From positions 4,288,001 to 4,352,000 of the forward strand of contig NC_018645.1 of NCBI RefSeq assembly GCF_000307105.1: a stretch of DNA of 64,000 nucleotides, written 5' to 3'. This DNA comes from Desulfobacula toluolica Tol2 (GTDB lineage Bacteria > Desulfobacterota > Desulfobacteria > Desulfobacterales > Desulfobacteraceae). How positions within the stretch are numbered: position 1 is the stretch's first letter; every line of letters begins with the position of its first letter. The translations under genes were made by a program, and so were the position numbers. The notes under the pieces are model-generated. The model saw only the letters and a program-made list of their open reading frames with translations. It was not told where the DNA came from and ran no database searches. Shown here one piece after another: positions 37,433 through 45,578 of this stretch.

Positions 37433-39184
37433 CTATGCTTTTTTTGTCTTTTTTTTAGAATCCTCTTGTGCCGGCTTTACCATTTTTTTTTCCCCGACAG
37501 TTGTTTTTATTTTTTGACTGATCTTTTTCTCTATGTCCGCTTTTATTGGTTTTTTCAATACTTTTTCTGCTTCTGCCAATTTTTCTGCAGATTTTTCCAT
37601 TGGAGGGCCCGCAGGTTCTTTTTTTAGTTCAATTTTAGATTCTGAATTTACGGTTGATATCAACTTATCAAGGGATTGGTTTAAATCCAGCTGAAAACGG
37701 ACAGGGCCTCTGTATTCCTTGTTCGGGCCAAACCGGGTGTGAAGTGCATAGTCGGATTCCGGATGTGACCAGGAAGTGGCAATGGCAATATGCCCCTTGG
37801 GAAAAGGCGTGGTCTCTACATCAATATAATCAAGGGGAGCAAGAGCCGTCTCTTTTTCCACCAGATCATCATCTTCGCCATAACAAATCAGCCAGGGAAT
37901 CTTTTTTTCTTTAATACCTTTAAAATTCAATTCCCTGTCAAATATTTTCACAGGCAAAATGCCGTCCGGAGTGACCGGAATATTGTAAGACGCAAAACTC
38001 ATCTGAGTTATGGATAATGGAATATCCGTACGCTCATTTTGCAACCAATAGTTGATGGCTGCAGCGGTTTTACTGATGCTGTGAGATTGTTTTTCCATCT
38101 GTGCCACCATAAACATATCTCTTAAAAATGATACCACAGGGGCCTGATCTTCAACACTTTTGAGTTTGTATACCCAACCCATTAGCTGACCGTCCGCAAC
38201 CTTATTTCCATTGGGCAAGGTTTTTGTTCCATACAGCAAATCATTGAAACGGGGGGGAAGGCTGTTCAAAAAATCCCCCAACCCCTTGCTTCGTGTACCA
38301 TCCATGGGTGAAACGCAGGTGATTAATGCGTCCACGACATTGTCAAGCTCATTGGAAAGAATATTACAAACAGCGGAAAAACCGCCCTGACAATATCCGT
38401 TCAGGGTAACCTTTTTACCATGAAGTTCCATGACTTTTTCGCAAAAATACCGTGTATCCAGGGCATCGTCCTCCATGGTCATGATCTGACAAAACGGTGT
38501 GGTGTGAATATCTTTCATTATGCGAATATATGTGGGAATCCCCTGATTTGCAAAGCAATGGGTATAACTTTTTTTTTCTCCTGGTAAAAAACTTAATATA
38601 TTGCTGCCCAAAACAAAAGGAGGGATGATAATTATCGGTTTTCCCTTTTCATCCACTTTTACATCTTTATCTGTAGGTTGAATTCTGTAAAGCAAAAAAC
38701 GTTCGGTTTCTGCAAACAAAAGATTTTGATGCCGTTCAAAGTGGAAACCAAATTCCGGTTCAATGTCTCTTATGGCCTTTGGAAGGGTTTTGCTCACGCC
38801 TGTAATCATGTCGAATTGTCGCGAAAAAAAATCCGATAGATTTTCTCCTTTACTCTGTGACAATGAATTACAAAAAGCGATAAAATAATTTTCCAGCTCT
38901 TTATTAATAAAGCCGTCTACAGCCCTCATGCTGCTGCAAAGGCTTCTGCCGAATAGATCCATATTAAATTTAAGAAGCCTGACATAGTCATCCCACTGTT
39001 CACCAAGCGAGTCTTTGTCCAGTCTTGATAATTCAGCTGTGCTGAAGTAAGCAGTGGAAATCAGATATGGAATAAGAAACTCGTTATTATATTTTATTAA
39101 TCCTGCGAATAAATTTTGCGCAGCATTCATCTGATCAAAAAAAAAGCTGGGATTTGATTCATTTTTTTTAGGCAAGTTTTCCAT
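37433..39184 (-). CDS. PhaC-like alpha/beta hydrolase with Lys-rich tail
   Basis: 583 residues. The alpha/beta core carries the PHA-synthase lipase box GYCQGG with Cys265, an acidic loop YGEDDDLVEKE and a His in FPKGHIAIATSWSHPESD, giving a Cys-Asp-His triad. The first 150 residues are a helical domain. The last 80 are Lys/Ala/Pro-rich (EKSAEKLAEAEKVLKKP...KKKTKKA), like the DNA- or granule-binding tails of PhaF-type phasins. It is longer than the class III PhaC at 45579-46772 and only distantly similar. It is either a second synthase of class I type or a granule-bound acyltransferase/depolymerase; synthase is my preference because of the Cys nucleophile. Confidence 0.78.
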   Translation of the reverse strand: MENLPKKNESNPSFFFDQMNAAQNLFAGLIKYNNEFLIPYLISTAYFSTAELSRLDKDSLGEQWDDYVRLLKFNMDLFGRSLCSSMRAVDGFINKELENYFIAFCNSLSQSKGENLSDFFSRQFDMITGVSKTLPKAIRDIEPEFGFHFERHQNLLFAETERFLLYRIQPTDKDVKVDEKGKPIIIIPPFVLGSNILSFLPGEKKSYTHCFANQGIPTYIRIMKDIHTTPFCQIMTMEDDALDTRYFCEKVMELHGKKVTLNGYCQGGFSAVCNILSNELDNVVDALITCVSPMDGTRSKGLGDFLNSLPPRFNDLLYGTKTLPNGNKVADGQLMGWVYKLKSVEDQAPVVSFLRDMFMVAQMEKQSHSISKTAAAINYWLQNERTDIPLSITQMSFASYNIPVTPDGILPVKIFDRELNFKGIKEKKIPWLICYGEDDDLVEKETALAPLDYIDVETTPFPKGHIAIATSWSHPESDYALHTRFGPNKEYRGPVRFQLDLNQSLDKLISTVNSESKIELKKEPAGPPMEKSAEKLAEAEKVLKKPIKADIEKKISQKIKTTVGEKKMVKPAQEDSKKKTKKA

Positions 39185-39263
39185 GATTACATCCTTAAAA
39201 TATTGTCAACGCAAGAAACAGAAGACCATTCCACCGATTATATTTTTATACATGTAAATTTCA

Positions 39264-39360
39264 ATATAACTGCCATGGGCAGCCTTGGTATTTCAACTTG
39301 ATTTGCCCATAACAAAGATTGAAAGTCTCTGTGTGAATTTTTAAAGACTTTCATATAAAA
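39264..39360 (+). repeat. Twin-hairpin repeat, copy E
   Basis: Plus-oriented, near-consensus copy between the PhaC-like gene and a phasin gene, running from ATAACTGCCATGGGC to TTTCATATAAAA. Stem 2 (TGAAAGTC against GACTTTCA) is perfect. Confidence 0.9.
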
Positions 39361-39402
39361 AAAATGCCGACTAAAATATTTCAGCCGACATCTCTTTTAT
39401 TC

Positions 39403-39735
39403 TTACTTTTTGCTCGTCTTTTCCGATGCCTTTTCTGATGCCTTTTCTGACGGTCTATTTACAGATGATACAGGTTCGAACTCTGCCAATAAGTCCATTA
39501 TTTTATCAAAACCGTTGTCAACATATCCTTTGCAATTTTCCCTGTTTTGTTTGAGAAAATCAACCCAATAGGAACTCATTTTTTTACTGTCACCCTGCGA
39601 TAGCGGACTTTTTTCAAAAACCTTGTCCATCATCTGATGCCCTTGATCCTGAAGTGTTGCCATCATGGCAAAAGAGTTATCAAACAAGGATTTCTGACAT
39701 TTAACAAACTGGGTAAACATTTTATTGCTATACAT
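39403..39735 (-). CDS. Phasin-like protein with Ser-Glu-Lys repeat tail
   Basis: 110 residues, mostly helical and amphipathic: KMFTQFVKCQKSLFDNSFAMM, then LQDQGHQMMDKVFEKSP. It shares the pattern F-x-K-SxFDNSF-x-LQDQ with the protein encoded just upstream, so the two are paralogues. The C-terminus is a short repeat PSEKASEKASEKTSKK. Granule-coating phasins have this size and make-up, and the neighbours are PHA genes. No signal peptide. Confidence 0.75.
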   Translation of the reverse strand: MYSNKMFTQFVKCQKSLFDNSFAMMATLQDQGHQMMDKVFEKSPLSQGDSKKMSSYWVDFLKQNRENCKGYVDNGFDKIMDLLAEFEPVSSVNRPSEKASEKASEKTSKK

Positions 39736-39767
39736 AATTACCCCCCAAAAGATGGTTAAAAATGCGT

Positions 39768-40028
39768 TTATTTTTGATCAAACAATTTTTCGAACTGGCT
39801 ATACCCTTGATCAACCACTTTTTTGAATTCATCCCTGGCCTTTTTAGTATAGTTGTAGGTTTCATTTAGCTGTTTCTTCCCATCCTCTGTGGCCCAGGGA
39901 AATTGTCCCATAAAATTATTCATCATAGTTTCCGTTTGATCCTGAACAACTGCTATGGCGTTAAAGCTGTTATCAAAAACGCTTTTCTGAAACCCGATCA
40001 TCTGTTTTGCGATATTTGCTGTTTCCAT
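39768..40028 (-). CDS. Phasin-like protein
   Basis: 86 residues from the ATG at 40028, which is preceded by AAAAGGAG; the longer form from 40085 has no site. Helical, with QMIGFQKSVFDNSFNAIAVVQDQ and MNNFMGQFPWATEDGKKQL, typical of phasins that cover PHA granules. It is the first gene after the divergent promoter region shared with phaR, just as PhaR commonly controls phasin genes. Paralogue of the next gene downstream. Confidence 0.8.
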   Translation of the reverse strand: METANIAKQMIGFQKSVFDNSFNAIAVVQDQTETMMNNFMGQFPWATEDGKKQLNETYNYTKKARDEFKKVVDQGYSQFEKLFDQK

Positions 40029-40125
40029 AATGATTCTCCTTTTTTGTAAATAATTTAGACACATCATTTGATTGTTATCCGACAAACGAAATACCGGATC
40101 TCAAATTTATGATTTCAATATTTGA

Positions 40126-40153
40126 AATATATCAATTAAAATATTTTTGTCAA
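40126..40153 (-). promoter_or_regulatory. Sigma70-type promoter for the phasin genes
   Basis: On the minus strand, TTGACA (40153-40148) and TATATT (40131-40126) are separated by 16 bp, about 100 bp before the phasin start. The large palindrome at 40157-40181 directly abuts the -35 element. Confidence 0.6.
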
Positions 40154-40156
40154 TAA

Positions 40157-40181
40157 AAAAATTGTGCATTGCACAATTTTT
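40157..40181. promoter_or_regulatory. Perfect 25-bp palindrome, candidate PhaR operator
   Basis: AAAAATTGTGCA and its exact complement are separated by one T, giving the core TTGTGCATTGCACAA. PhaR proteins are known to bind TGC/GCA-rich sites at phasin and phaR promoters. It lies between divergent phaR and phasin genes, just upstream of the phasin -35. Confidence 0.7.
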
Positions 40182-40248
40182 GTTTTATTATACATTTACT
40201 TTAAAATATATAATAAAAACAAACTATTAAATATCTATAAAATTTATA

Positions 40249-40277
40249 TTGACAAAATTTATATTGCAATATAACAT
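40249..40277 (+). promoter_or_regulatory. Sigma70-type promoter of phaR overlapped by a TTGCAA palindrome
   Basis: TTGACA (40249-40254), 17-bp spacer, TAACAT (40272-40277), about 30 bp before the phaR ATG. The spacer and -10 contain the perfect 14-bp palindrome TATATTGCAATATA (40260-40273), whose TTGCAA core resembles the larger palindrome and could give autorepression. Confidence 0.6.
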
Positions 40278-40306
40278 AGCATCATACTGTGTTTTATTAA
40301 CCGCAG

Positions 40307-40786
40307 ATGATGCTAAAAAACAAGGAAAGCCAATTGCCTGATACCATAACAATTAAAAAGTATCCGAACAGACGGTTGTATAACACAAAAAAAAGTACTT
40401 ACATAACTCTTGAAGATGTTTCAGATCTCATTAAAAAAGGATTCAGAATCCAGGTAGTTGATGTCAACACAGGCAATGACGTCACTTCTATTGTCCTGAC
40501 ACAGATCATCATGAACAAAGCAAAAAAGGACAATGCAATTCTGCCGGTATCCCTGCTTCACCTTGTCATCCAATACGGAGAAAGCCATCTTCATGAATTT
40601 TTCGAAAAATACCTTGAAACAACCATTAAAAATTATCTGGGATATCGAAAACAAATGGATGACCAGATTAATGCATACATGGAAATGGGGATGGATTTTT
40701 CCACCCTGGCAGAAAAAACTTTTAGGAATATGGATCCCATGAATTTTTTTTCCAATTCTCTGAAAAAACAAAAAGAAGAAGATTAA
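40307..40786 (+). CDS. phaR: PhaR, polyhydroxyalkanoate synthesis repressor
   Basis: 159 residues. Residues 12-75 form the PHB_acc_N domain with the signature ITIKKYPNRRLYNTKKSTYI and LEDVSDLIKKGFRIQVVD; a PHB_acc domain follows (LTQIIMN..., LLHLVIQYGESHLHEFFEKYL). PhaR binds both DNA and nascent PHA granules, releasing phasin genes when polymer forms. It is divergent from two phasin-like genes over a region with two palindromes. Confidence 0.93.
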   Translation: MMLKNKESQLPDTITIKKYPNRRLYNTKKSTYITLEDVSDLIKKGFRIQVVDVNTGNDVTSIVLTQIIMNKAKKDNAILPVSLLHLVIQYGESHLHEFFEKYLETTIKNYLGYRKQMDDQINAYMEMGMDFSTLAEKTFRNMDPMNFFSNSLKKQKEED

Positions 40787-40905
40787 TCCAAAATATCATA
40801 CAGTTTTTTCCCACTCGGTAAGAAATAAAAAGAGGATCTTAAAGAAACGACCTTGAGGCCGCATTCATAGATTTAATTTAATTCTGAAACAAAAAGGAGA
40901 GGACA

Positions 40906-41370
40906 ATGATTGGCAAAACCATCGACCAATTAAAAATTGGAGACTCGGATGAATTTACCAAAACGATTTCCGAATCTGATATTTATCTGTTTGCAGGCAT
41001 AACAGGAGATTTGAATCCTGCCCATATTAATGAAGAGTATGCTAAAAACACGTTTTTCAAAGGGCGAATCGCACATGGACTATTTATTGGCGGTTTTGTT
41101 TCAACCGTAATCGGCACAAAACTTCCGGGACCCGGCAGCATTTACAGCGAACAGCAACTCAAGTTTCTGGCTCCCGTACGAATCGGCGATACCATCACAG
41201 CCAGAGTTGAAGTCAAAGAAATCAATATTGAAAAAAATAAAATAACCCTTGAAACAAGCTGTTTTAACCAAAACAAAATTATTGTGGTTGATGGAAAAGC
41301 AATCATCCATCCGCCTAAAGAAAAAATAAAAAAGAACCGCAACACGATCATACCAATCAAACAATTTTAA
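40906..41370 (+). CDS. phaJ: MaoC-like (R)-specific enoyl-CoA hydratase
   Basis: 154 residues, single hotdog domain. The catalytic motif GITGDLNPAHINEEYA holds Asp35 and His40, the dyad of (R)-hydratases, followed by GRIAHGLFIGGFVS and GSIYSEQQLKFLAPVRIGD. PhaJ hydrates trans-2-enoyl-CoA from beta-oxidation to (R)-3-hydroxyacyl-CoA, the substrate of PHA synthase. No phaA or phaB is present in this window, so PhaJ is the visible monomer supply. AGGAGAGG precedes the ATG. Confidence 0.88.
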   Translation: MIGKTIDQLKIGDSDEFTKTISESDIYLFAGITGDLNPAHINEEYAKNTFFKGRIAHGLFIGGFVSTVIGTKLPGPGSIYSEQQLKFLAPVRIGDTITARVEVKEINIEKNKITLETSCFNQNKIIVVDGKAIIHPPKEKIKKNRNTIIPIKQF

Positions 41371-41381
41371 TTGACGATATA

Positions 41382-41419
41382 TTTTTATTTTACCGGCAAA
41401 TGTGATGGTAAAAAAAAAG
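41382..41419. terminator. A/T-rich hairpin after phaJ
   Basis: TTTTTATTTTACC and GGTAAAAAAAAA form an AU-rich stem around an 11-nt loop shortly after the phaJ stop. A possible weak intrinsic terminator. Confidence 0.4.
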
Positions 41420-41514
41420 GATGGGTTCGCCCACACAGCACAATGCGACATTTTGTTTGTTTGAACAATATTTTTTTGACTAACGGTCATGAAAGATCAA
41501 GCTTCCATGGCCGT

Positions 41515-41609
41515 TTTATATGAAAGTCGTCAAAAATTCAAAAAACTACTTTTATGCTTTATTGTGTGCAAACCAAAGTAAAATACCAAGCCTGCCCATA
41601 AAAGTTCTT
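41515..41609 (-). repeat. Twin-hairpin repeat, copy F
   Basis: Minus-oriented, more diverged copy. TATATGAAAGTC and the GGGCAG...TTTGC half remain, while the second arm of stem 2 has changed to CTTTTATG. Confidence 0.75.
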
Positions 41610-41792
41610 ACCTTCTTTCATTGAACAGCAATGATATTTCGTGTATTTACATTTCATGAAAATTTATCCAAACATACCAGATAAAATTCAACTCTCAAAA
41701 AAAACTTTTACAAAGACAACCCATGAACCATTTGTTGATGCTCTGCCAAAGCCTATCATTCAAGTGTACAATACAACACAAAAGTCATATTC

Positions 41793-41890
41793 AAACAACT
41801 GCCATGGACAAAACTGTTATTGCACTTTGTTTTGTCCACAACAAAGATTGAAAGTCACTGTTTAAATGTTTGAAGACTTTCATATAAAAA
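41793..41890 (+). repeat. Twin-hairpin repeat, copy G
   Basis: Plus-oriented copy. Stem 1 is changed on both sides to GGACAAAAC against GTTTTGTCC and still pairs perfectly over 9 bp. This is the clearest compensatory change in the family. Confidence 0.88.
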
Positions 41891-41919
41891 AAAAGATAGA
41901 GGTAAAACATTAAAAAACC

Positions 41920-43122
41920 ATGACAACAGAATTAGCAAAAACACCTGAAAATGAGATTAAAAATAGAATTCACACCCTGAAACAAAAAATGGAAAATAAT
42001 AATATTGAGGCTGTTTTTTTAACGCACAAACCTGATATTTGCTATTTTTCAGGGACATCCCAAGACTGCTACCTTTATATCAACATTGATCGTGATCCGG
42101 TTCTTTTTGTCAAAAGATATTTACCAAGAGCAAGAAAAGAAAGCTGCACAAAAAATATCTTTCAAATTCCATCAATAACTCATATCCCTGAAAAAATAAT
42201 AAATCTCCACTCAAATTTACCCAAAACATGCGGCCTTACCTTTGATGTTGTCCCGGTCAGGGATTTTTATTTTTACCAAAAATTATTTACATCCACTTGT
42301 TTTATTGATTGCACCCCTGTGGTCAATGACTGCAAACAGATTAAATCTGACCATGAAATCAAACAAATGAAAACCGCAGCCAAACTATCTGAAAAAACCT
42401 TTTCTTATATCCAAGAAAACATCAGGCCTGGGATTTCAGAGATGGAATTTTGCGGTATATATGAAACATTTGCACGGAAATTTGGGCATTCCGGCACATT
42501 ATTGACAAGGCATTACCGTGCAGAAGGTTTTCCCTTTCACTTATTGAGCGGTAAAAACGGAGGGGTTGCCGGTGCTGTGGATACGCCCTGCTGCGGGATC
42601 GGAACATCCATTAGCCATCCGTTTGGAGCAGGAGCAAAAATCATAGAAAGAAATGAACCTATTCTTATTGATTTTGGAACCATATTGAATGGGTATCATA
42701 TGGATGAAACCAGGATGTTTGTTTTGGGAGACATGGACCAAAAGGCTATGGACGCTTCAAAGGCTGCCCTGGAAATTCTTTACACGCTTTTATCTCAAAT
42801 GAAGCCGGGTGTTACAATGGGTGATATTTTTGAAAAAGCCATCAAATCCGCTAAAAATCTGGGGTATGAGGAACAATTCTTAGGTCTGCCCGGTATAAAA
42901 TCAAACTTTATTGGACACAGTATCGGAATGGAACTGGTTGAAAGCCCCATTATATCCAAAGGGAACAAGGATATACTAAAACCCGGAATGGTATTTGCTG
43001 TCGAACCTAAATTTATCTTTAAAAATGAGTTTGCAGCCGGTATTGAAAGTGTTATTCAAATCACGAAAAACAGTTCATGTTTTTTGAGTACAACACCCAA
43101 TAAAATTTTTATCTGCAAATAA
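41920..43122 (+). CDS. M24-family Xaa-Pro aminopeptidase-like protein
   Basis: 400 residues: an N-terminal creatinase-like domain (1-140, FLTHKPDICYFSGTSQDCYLY), then the pita-bread metallopeptidase fold. Metal-ligand positions are visible: Asp in PILIDFGTILNGYHMDETRMF (both acidic residues), His in NFIGHSIGMELVE and Glu in VFAVEPKFIF and GIESVIQI. It would cleave N-terminal residues before proline in the cytoplasm. Its place among PHA genes looks incidental. Repeat copy G ends about 30 bp before the start. Confidence 0.87.
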   Translation: MTTELAKTPENEIKNRIHTLKQKMENNNIEAVFLTHKPDICYFSGTSQDCYLYINIDRDPVLFVKRYLPRARKESCTKNIFQIPSITHIPEKIINLHSNLPKTCGLTFDVVPVRDFYFYQKLFTSTCFIDCTPVVNDCKQIKSDHEIKQMKTAAKLSEKTFSYIQENIRPGISEMEFCGIYETFARKFGHSGTLLTRHYRAEGFPFHLLSGKNGGVAGAVDTPCCGIGTSISHPFGAGAKIIERNEPILIDFGTILNGYHMDETRMFVLGDMDQKAMDASKAALEILYTLLSQMKPGVTMGDIFEKAIKSAKNLGYEEQFLGLPGIKSNFIGHSIGMELVESPIISKGNKDILKPGMVFAVEPKFIFKNEFAAGIESVIQITKNSSCFLSTTPNKIFICK

Positions 43123-43161
43123 TACAAATTGTCTTTCTTATCGCCGATAAAGCCATAACCG

Positions 43162-43205
43162 CCGCGATAGAATGGGTTGCTCGACTATCCACTCTATCGT
43201 AGCGG
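43162..43205. terminator. Hairpin after the M24 peptidase gene
   Basis: CCGC-GATAGAATGG pairs with CCACTCTATC-GTA-GCGG (one mismatch, a 3-nt bulge). It lies 40 bp after the peptidase stop and resembles in design the GATAAGATGG hairpin at 37318. Terminator role is likely but no T-run follows. Confidence 0.5.
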
Positions 43206-43250
43206 TATCCACCAAAAAAAAGCAAACAACAATATCTGCTATTTCGTAAT

Positions 43251-43448
43251 TTATTTATATTCTCTTTGTTTTAAATCACTGAAAAGAGGACAAATAGTTG
43301 GGGGGCCTTCCAGTGTCTGCCCCTCCATTAATGTTTTTCCCCAATTTTCCGCAGTGATCTTTTGAGCTTCCTGTTGTGACTCTACACCAATAACTTTAAA
43401 CACAAGCAAACCATGATCCTGGCTTTCCATTTTTGTGTAATAAATCAC
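43251..43448 (-). CDS. Small hypothetical protein, 65 residues
   Basis: I do not recognise this protein. It starts MIYYTKMESQDHGLLVFKVIG, continues with a charged helix (ESQQEAQKITAENWGKTL) and ends with PPTICPLFSDLKQREYK; no signal peptide or membrane segment. GGAGGAAAGC is close before the ATG, which supports translation. It stands alone between the peptidase hairpin and two tandem repeat copies. Function unknown. Confidence 0.6.
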   Translation of the reverse strand: MIYYTKMESQDHGLLVFKVIGVESQQEAQKITAENWGKTLMEGQTLEGPPTICPLFSDLKQREYK

Positions 43449-43514
43449 TTGCTTTCCTCCTTAAATTTAAATGTTCATTTTCTGTTTCATATAATATAAA
43501 CTATTGAATTGTAT

Positions 43515-43598
43515 AAAAATCCTGCCAACCCCAATCATGACTTCCATTTTTTATTATGGCAATTCTTAACAAAAGACCACGTCTGTAATGGCAGTTCA
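43515..43598 (-). repeat. Twin-hairpin repeat, copy H (degenerate)
   Basis: Minus-oriented and decayed, in tandem with copy I. Recognisable parts are TGAACTGCC, GGTCTTTTG and GGAAGTCATGATTGG; both stems are damaged. Confidence 0.55.
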
Positions 43599-43687
43599 TA
43601 TACAAGTCTTCAAAAATTTTAACAGTGACTTTCATTCTTTGTTGTGGGCAAACCCATATAAAATAACAGGTCTGCCATGACAGTTAT
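43597..43687 (-). repeat. Twin-hairpin repeat, copy I
   Basis: Minus-oriented, well preserved. Its ATAACTG begins directly after the TGA stop of the PilZ gene. Head-to-tail with copy H. Confidence 0.85.
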
Positions 43688-44182
43688 TCAGATAACATTT
43701 CCGATCATAAATCTGTTAAGAGTTTTTTTTAAGGCTTTGCATGGCAATTTTGAAACAAAGGTAAAACAATTCAGGCACAGACACAAAGATTCATCGGTTT
43801 TTACGATCTCTTGTGTCGAGGAATTCGCACACAATTCACAACAAAGATGAGATTTTTCAACAGCTTCTTTTTTAACTATTTTTGCCTTACCAATCCTTTT
43901 CACACCAACCTTGTAACTGAAATCTGCATCTGTTTTGACACACCATATTACCTGGGCAGTACAAGCGTCATAGGGTTTAAGTGATTCAAAACCGGGAGAA
44001 GAATCCTTGATTTTGATAAAAAAATACTCCCCGTTTAAAAACATCTTATCTGATACAAAATTCATCCCATTCATACTAATATTATACAGCACGGCTTTAT
44101 GATACGAATCGTCAAGAGCTTTTGCATAAAGAATGGGTATATTTATATTTTTACGGACTTCAAAACGTCTGTTTCTTTCCAT
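43688..44182 (-). CDS. PilZ-domain protein with C-terminal cysteine cluster
   Basis: 164 residues from an ATG preceded by AGGAG; a longer frame from 44284 lacks a site. The PilZ domain spans 1-110, with the c-di-GMP motif arginines at the start (ERNRRFEVRKN) and the N-x-S-x-x-G part as NISMNGM. The last 50 residues hold cysteines in pairs (LCCELC...SLCLCLNC) that look like a zinc ribbon. It is probably a cytoplasmic c-di-GMP receptor; the target may be motility, polysaccharide or PHA regulation, none of which the sequence decides. A 64-bp conserved block lies upstream. Confidence 0.8.
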   Translation of the reverse strand: MERNRRFEVRKNINIPILYAKALDDSYHKAVLYNISMNGMNFVSDKMFLNGEYFFIKIKDSSPGFESLKPYDACTAQVIWCVKTDADFSYKVGVKRIGKAKIVKKEAVEKSHLCCELCANSSTQEIVKTDESLCLCLNCFTFVSKLPCKALKKTLNRFMIGNVI

Positions 44183-44442
44183 AAAAGTTTCTCCTACCCA
44201 GATAAAAAAGGGATAACCCAATGTCCAAATCGAAATCCCCAAACAGCTTTCCAAATATTTTCCGTTTCTAAGTTTAACCTGCATCTCAAAAAGTGTGAAT
44301 TCAAGTGGCTGATTCTATACTTTTTCCAGAACACTGTATCCGTGCGATATTCAATATTGATAGACTTTATTCATATTAAACTCAATTGTTGCAGGAAATG
44401 AACCAATATTTTAATTTAGTAACCTAACAAATTTTAAGTTCA

Positions 44443-44506
44443 ATTGTAAATAGGCAGAAAAACTCTTTTTTTACCGGGAAAATCTCATGGCCGGGAAAAT
44501 ATCCCA
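44443..44506 (-). promoter_or_regulatory. Conserved 64-bp upstream block, site 1
   Basis: 46 of 64 bases match the block at 48571-48634 without gaps. Read on the minus strand, it has two ATTTTCCCGG direct repeats, 17 bp apart start to start, and ends with CCTATTTACAAT, containing the -10-like TACAAT. It lies about 260 bp before the PilZ ATG, and also 15 bp after the GAF gene stop. Confidence 0.55.
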
Positions 44507-44520
44507 TATAAGATTCCGAA

Positions 44521-45567
44521 TTAAAACCATGCTCTATGGCTCCATATGTCTTTTTCCAAATTGATTTTTTCTTCCTTGAGTTTCAGGTACATGGAAGCGT
44601 TTTGGATGGCAAGACCGCCCTGGTGTGCCAATGCTTCGATCATGACCAAAACATCAGAAGGAAATCCGGTATAATCGGCACTGTAAAGACGCATCACCCC
44701 AATCACCTTATCCCTTGCAAGGATCGGGGTCACAATCATGGATTTAATACCTTCTTTTTTCATTTCCTTTTTAAATTCAATTCGTTTGTCAGCCTCGGTA
44801 TCACTGACAATAATAGTTTCTCCCTTAAGTGCCCGGGAAGCGGTTTCATTATTGATAACCCCTAATATTTCAAAAAATTCATCACTTAACCCATGGCTTG
44901 CAACCAGCTGGATAGAGTTTGTATCTTCATCCAGAAGCCCAATGGTCACGCCTTTCATCCCCAAGGTGTCACAAATATTTACCGTCAAACTTCCCAGAAT
45001 TTCTTGAATATCCAGACTTGAATTGATACTGGAAGCCAGTTCCAGGAAAAACATGGCATTGTTTCTGAGTCTATTGATTAAATTGTTTGTATGAACAGCA
45101 ATGCCGCCCTGATCAGCCAAGGCACATAAAAAATCAATCTCGCTTTTATCAAATTTTCGTCGGGTTGCCGTATAAAGAGACAGCACACCCTGGGTGACAT
45201 TGGATACACGCACAGGAACTGTTAAAATAGAGGCAATTCCCTCGTTTTTTTTTGCTTTATGATTTTCAAGACGCTCATCAGTTGCAGCGTTTTCAAAAAC
45301 AATATAACCTTTTTTCTCCAATACATTGACGATACCGGCAGATTCCCTGGGACTTGCATGCAGATACGTTTCAGACAAACCAATCTGGGATTTGGGTATG
45401 AAATATTCATTACCAACATCACGCAGAAAAAGACAAGCTGCCTTGCCATCCATGGTTTCAACAGCGCTCTCGACTATCAGATTAAGCAGTGTAGACTGGG
45501 TTGCCGCAGTACCGAATGTTTTGCTTAGTTTACAAAAAGTATCAAAATAATCTTTTCTCTTGGGCAT
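44521..45567 (-). CDS. Tandem GAF-domain protein
   Basis: 348 residues with two GAF domains (about 20-160 and 185-325): LLNLIVESAVETMDGKAACLF, TVPVRVSNVTQGVLSLYT, then ICDTLGMKGVTIGLLDED and IVTPILARDKVIGVMRLYS. No kinase, cyclase or DNA-binding output domain is present, so it may act by protein contacts. Eleven bases downstream of phaC and probably co-transcribed, so it could tie PHA synthesis to a small-molecule signal (inference). Confidence 0.83.
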   Translation of the reverse strand: MPKRKDYFDTFCKLSKTFGTAATQSTLLNLIVESAVETMDGKAACLFLRDVGNEYFIPKSQIGLSETYLHASPRESAGIVNVLEKKGYIVFENAATDERLENHKAKKNEGIASILTVPVRVSNVTQGVLSLYTATRRKFDKSEIDFLCALADQGGIAVHTNNLINRLRNNAMFFLELASSINSSLDIQEILGSLTVNICDTLGMKGVTIGLLDEDTNSIQLVASHGLSDEFFEILGVINNETASRALKGETIIVSDTEADKRIEFKKEMKKEGIKSMIVTPILARDKVIGVMRLYSADYTGFPSDVLVMIEALAHQGGLAIQNASMYLKLKEEKINLEKDIWSHRAWF

Positions 45568-45578
45568 AATTCTCTCCT

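Larger units (their letters stand above)
41371..41919. other. Intergenic region with two oppositely oriented repeats
   Basis: 549 bp without a credible gene. A possible terminator (TTTTATTTTACC...GGTAAAAAAAAA, 41382-41419) follows phaJ. Copies F and G of the twin-hairpin repeat follow, facing opposite ways about 180 bp apart. A 74-codon ORF at 41641-41865 runs into copy G and is rejected. Confidence 0.6.

Noticed and set aside
41641-41865. 74-codon plus-strand ORF between phaJ and the peptidase
   Set aside because: Its 3' third is repeat copy G, it has no ribosome binding site, and its composition is not protein-like.
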